Of a DNA stretch of 8,176 bases, positions 6,794-8,176 are shown one piece after another (positions within the stretch are counted from its first letter, which is position 1; each line of letters starts with the position of its first letter). The position numbers were made by a program, and so were the translations under genes. Source of the stretch: Spartobacteria bacterium (GTDB lineage: Bacteria > Verrucomicrobiota > Verrucomicrobiia > Chthoniobacterales > Chthoniobacteraceae). The notes beneath the pieces were generated by a model. It did not search any database and was not told where the DNA came from. It saw only the letters and a program-made list of their open reading frames with translations. The stretch is taken from the NCBI GenBank assembly GCA_025350985.1, contig JANXWU010000289.1, positions 1-8,176 on the forward strand, read 5' to 3'.

Positions 6794-7939
6794 TCACACG
6801 GTCGCCGGTGCGAGCCGTGAAAAAATTCGCGGCAACGCCGAAATCGCCGCGTCGATTTCAGCCTCGGTCGTCAGTTTTCCCAATGAAAACCGCACCGTCG
6901 CCTGGGCGATTTCCGGGGCGACGCCCATCGCGAGCAAAACGTGCGAAGCCATGATCGAGCCAACCATGCATGCCGAACCGCTCGACGCGCACACGCCTTC
7001 AAGGTCGAGGTTGATGAGCAGCGCTTCGCCGTCGAGTCCGGGAAAGCTGACGTTGAGCGTGTTGGAGAGCCGTTCGGTCGGATGGCCATTGAGCGTGGCG
7101 GCTGGGAAGGCTGATTGCAGGCCGGTCCAGAGGCGATCACGCAACGCGGCTTCGCGTGTTTGTTCCGTTCCGATTTCGCAAATCGCCAGATCCGCCGCGA
7201 GCGCCAGTCCGACAATCGCGGCGATGTTTTCCGTGCCGGGACGACGCTCGTTTTCGTGCGAGCCGCCGAATTGGATTTTCTGAATCGGCACGCCCGCGCG
7301 CAGCCAGAGCACGCCGACGCCTTTCGGGCCGTGAAATTTATGCGCGGCGAGCGAGATCGCATCCGGTCCCGCGTCGCGCACGTCGAGTGGAATTTTTCCA
7401 AACGACTGCACCATGTCGCTGTGAAACAACACGCCCCTCTCGCGGCAAATCGCGGCGATCTCGCGAGCGGGCTGGAGCGTTCCGGTTTCGTTGTTGGCGG
7501 ACATGATCGAGACCAGCGTCGTCTGTGGGGTAATCGCGTCTTTTAACTCTTCCAAATCGACGAGACCGAACTGATCGACGGGCAGCCAGGTGACGCGGAA
7601 ATCCTCGTGCTTTTGCAAATACTCGAATGCTTGCAGCACGGCGTGATGCTCAGTGGTCGCAGTGATGAGATGGCGTCCGCGCGCCGCCTGCGCCCGGGCG
7701 AGGCCGAGCACGGCGAGATTGTCGGATTCGGTGCCGCCGCCGGTGAAAATGATTTCGTGCGGCTTCGCGCCGAGCACGCGTGCGAGCCGGTCGCGCGCGT
7801 CGTCGATGGCCGCTCGCGTCTCGCGCCCCGCCGCGTGGATGCTGGACGGATTGCCGAAGTGGCGCGCGAGATACGGCAGCATCGCGTCGAGCACCTCGGG
7901 CGCGAGCGGCGTGGTGGCGTTGTAGTCGAGGTAGATCAC
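6794..7939 (-). CDS. Cysteine desulfurase (NifS/IscS-type, PLP-dependent)
   Basis: A 381-residue class V aminotransferase-fold enzyme that takes sulfur from cysteine as a persulfide for Fe-S clusters or thio-modification. From the GTG at 7939 it reads IYLDYNATTPL, the standard NifS/IscS opening. Other marks are TGGGTESDN (66-74), TEHHAVL (96-102), HSDMVQS (173-179), the PLP-binding Lys201 in AHKFHGPKG, and catalytic Cys324 in SSGSACMVG, close to NifS numbering (K202, C325). The GTG start is chosen because family similarity begins there; an in-frame ATG at 8047 would add 36 residues without recognisable similarity and lies inside a repeat. Neither start has a clear ribosome binding site. No scaffold protein (IscU/NifU), IscR or tRNA thiolase (MnmA) gene is beside it, so the sulfur acceptor is unknown. 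The SprT-like gene follows after 6 bases. Confidence 0.92.
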   Translation of the reverse strand: MIYLDYNATTPLAPEVLDAMLPYLARHFGNPSSIHAAGRETRAAIDDARDRLARVLGAKPHEIIFTGGGTESDNLAVLGLARAQAARGRHLITATTEHHAVLQAFEYLQKHEDFRVTWLPVDQFGLVDLEELKDAITPQTTLVSIMSANNETGTLQPAREIAAICRERGVLFHSDMVQSFGKIPLDVRDAGPDAISLAAHKFHGPKGVGVLWLRAGVPIQKIQFGGSHENERRPGTENIAAIVGLALAADLAICEIGTEQTREAALRDRLWTGLQSAFPAATLNGHPTERLSNTLNVSFPGLDGEALLINLDLEGVCASSGSACMVGSIMASHVLLAMGVAPEIAQATVRFSLGKLTTEAEIDAAISALPRIFSRLAPATV

Positions 7940-8042
7940 AGTTCGCGGCGGAGATTGTTTTGAACGAGTCGCCTCTCGCGAGACTAGCGTGTGAACTCGC
8001 GAACTCAACCCGGCAGCAGGCGATGGCTCAGTTAAAAAACGC
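7940..8042 (-). other. Leader region upstream of the cysteine desulfurase
   Basis: About 100 bases between the chosen GTG and repeat copy 2. It either encodes a non-conserved N-terminal extension or is the untranslated leader and promoter. It holds a palindromic CTCGCGAG (near 7976) and a short direct repeat GAACTC-GC-GAACTC (7993-8006). A TTGAGT (8008-8003) with TAGTCT (7986-7981) spaced by 16 bases is the best minus-strand promoter-like pair, but it matches the sigma-70 consensus poorly. I make no firm promoter call. Confidence 0.3.
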
Positions 8043-8176
8043 GTCATTCTGAGCGAAGGCTTGCCGGAGTCGAAGACTCTCTTGAACCGTTTGTAGCGTG
8101 CCGCTGCACGAGGAAATGCATGAGATTCTTCGACTGCATTCCGTTCGCTCGGGCGAACTCCACTGCGCTCAGAATG
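8043..8176. repeat. Dispersed imperfect-palindrome repeat, copy 2, cut by the right edge
   Basis: It opens GTCATTCTGAGCG and shares 40 of 43 bases with copy 1 over its left arm (8043-8085). The window ends in GCGCTCAGAATG, the inverted complement of the opening, so only a base or two of the right terminus is probably missing. GAAATGCA and GAGATTCTTC recur inside as in copy 1, while the centre differs. The right arm is longer than in copy 1 and contains its own small hairpin (GTTCGC-TCGG-GCGAAC, around 8144-8159). It lies upstream of the cysteine desulfurase and contains, at 8045-8047, a minus-strand ATG in frame with that gene. Confidence 0.8.

Noticed and set aside
7981..8008. TTGAGT / TAGTCT promoter-like pair upstream of the cysteine desulfurase
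   Set aside because: Only 4 of 6 and 3 of 6 consensus matches with 16-base spacing; not distinguishable from chance.

Overview
The window reads as GC-rich bacterial chromosome. It carries eight protein-coding genes, seven complete and one cut by the left edge, plus one strong intrinsic hairpin and two copies of a dispersed imperfect-palindrome repeat. The order rpmE-prfA-prmC-murA, next to a secreted ThuA-domain protein, suggests a member of the Verrucomicrobiota or a relative in the PVC group. That is an inference from gene order and protein style, not a database result. None of the eight chosen starts has a recognisable GGAGG-type ribosome binding site.

Left part (1-2664, minus strand): a secreted ThuA-like protein whose C-terminus lies outside the window, then a 228-base gap filled about half by repeat copy 1, then an adenylate-forming (acyl-CoA synthetase or AMP-ligase type) enzyme. 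The ligase starts only 33 bases from the divergently read rpmE.

Centre (2698-6177, plus strand): a housekeeping run. It holds rpmE (ribosomal protein L31), a 15-bp hairpin with a U-tract, prfA (release factor 1), prmC (the methyltransferase that modifies the GGQ glutamine of release factors) and murA (first committed step of peptidoglycan synthesis). prfA and prmC are 8 bases apart, and murA overlaps prmC by 8 bases. The hairpin's T-run ends at the base before the prfA ATG. rpmE ends in UAG, the stop codon only RF1 reads, and the 21 codons between that UAG and the prfA AUG are in frame and open. This layout could in principle let RF1 sense its own activity. It is the most interesting hypothesis here and is untested.

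Right part (6194-7939, minus strand): a SprT-like zinc metalloprotease-fold protein and, 6 bases upstream of it, a NifS/IscS-type cysteine desulfurase, probably one transcription unit convergent with murA. The desulfurase probably starts at a GTG. A longer frame would start at an ATG inside repeat copy 2, which runs off the right edge. I see no phage, transposase, CRISPR, toxin-antitoxin or defence genes and no RNA gene.
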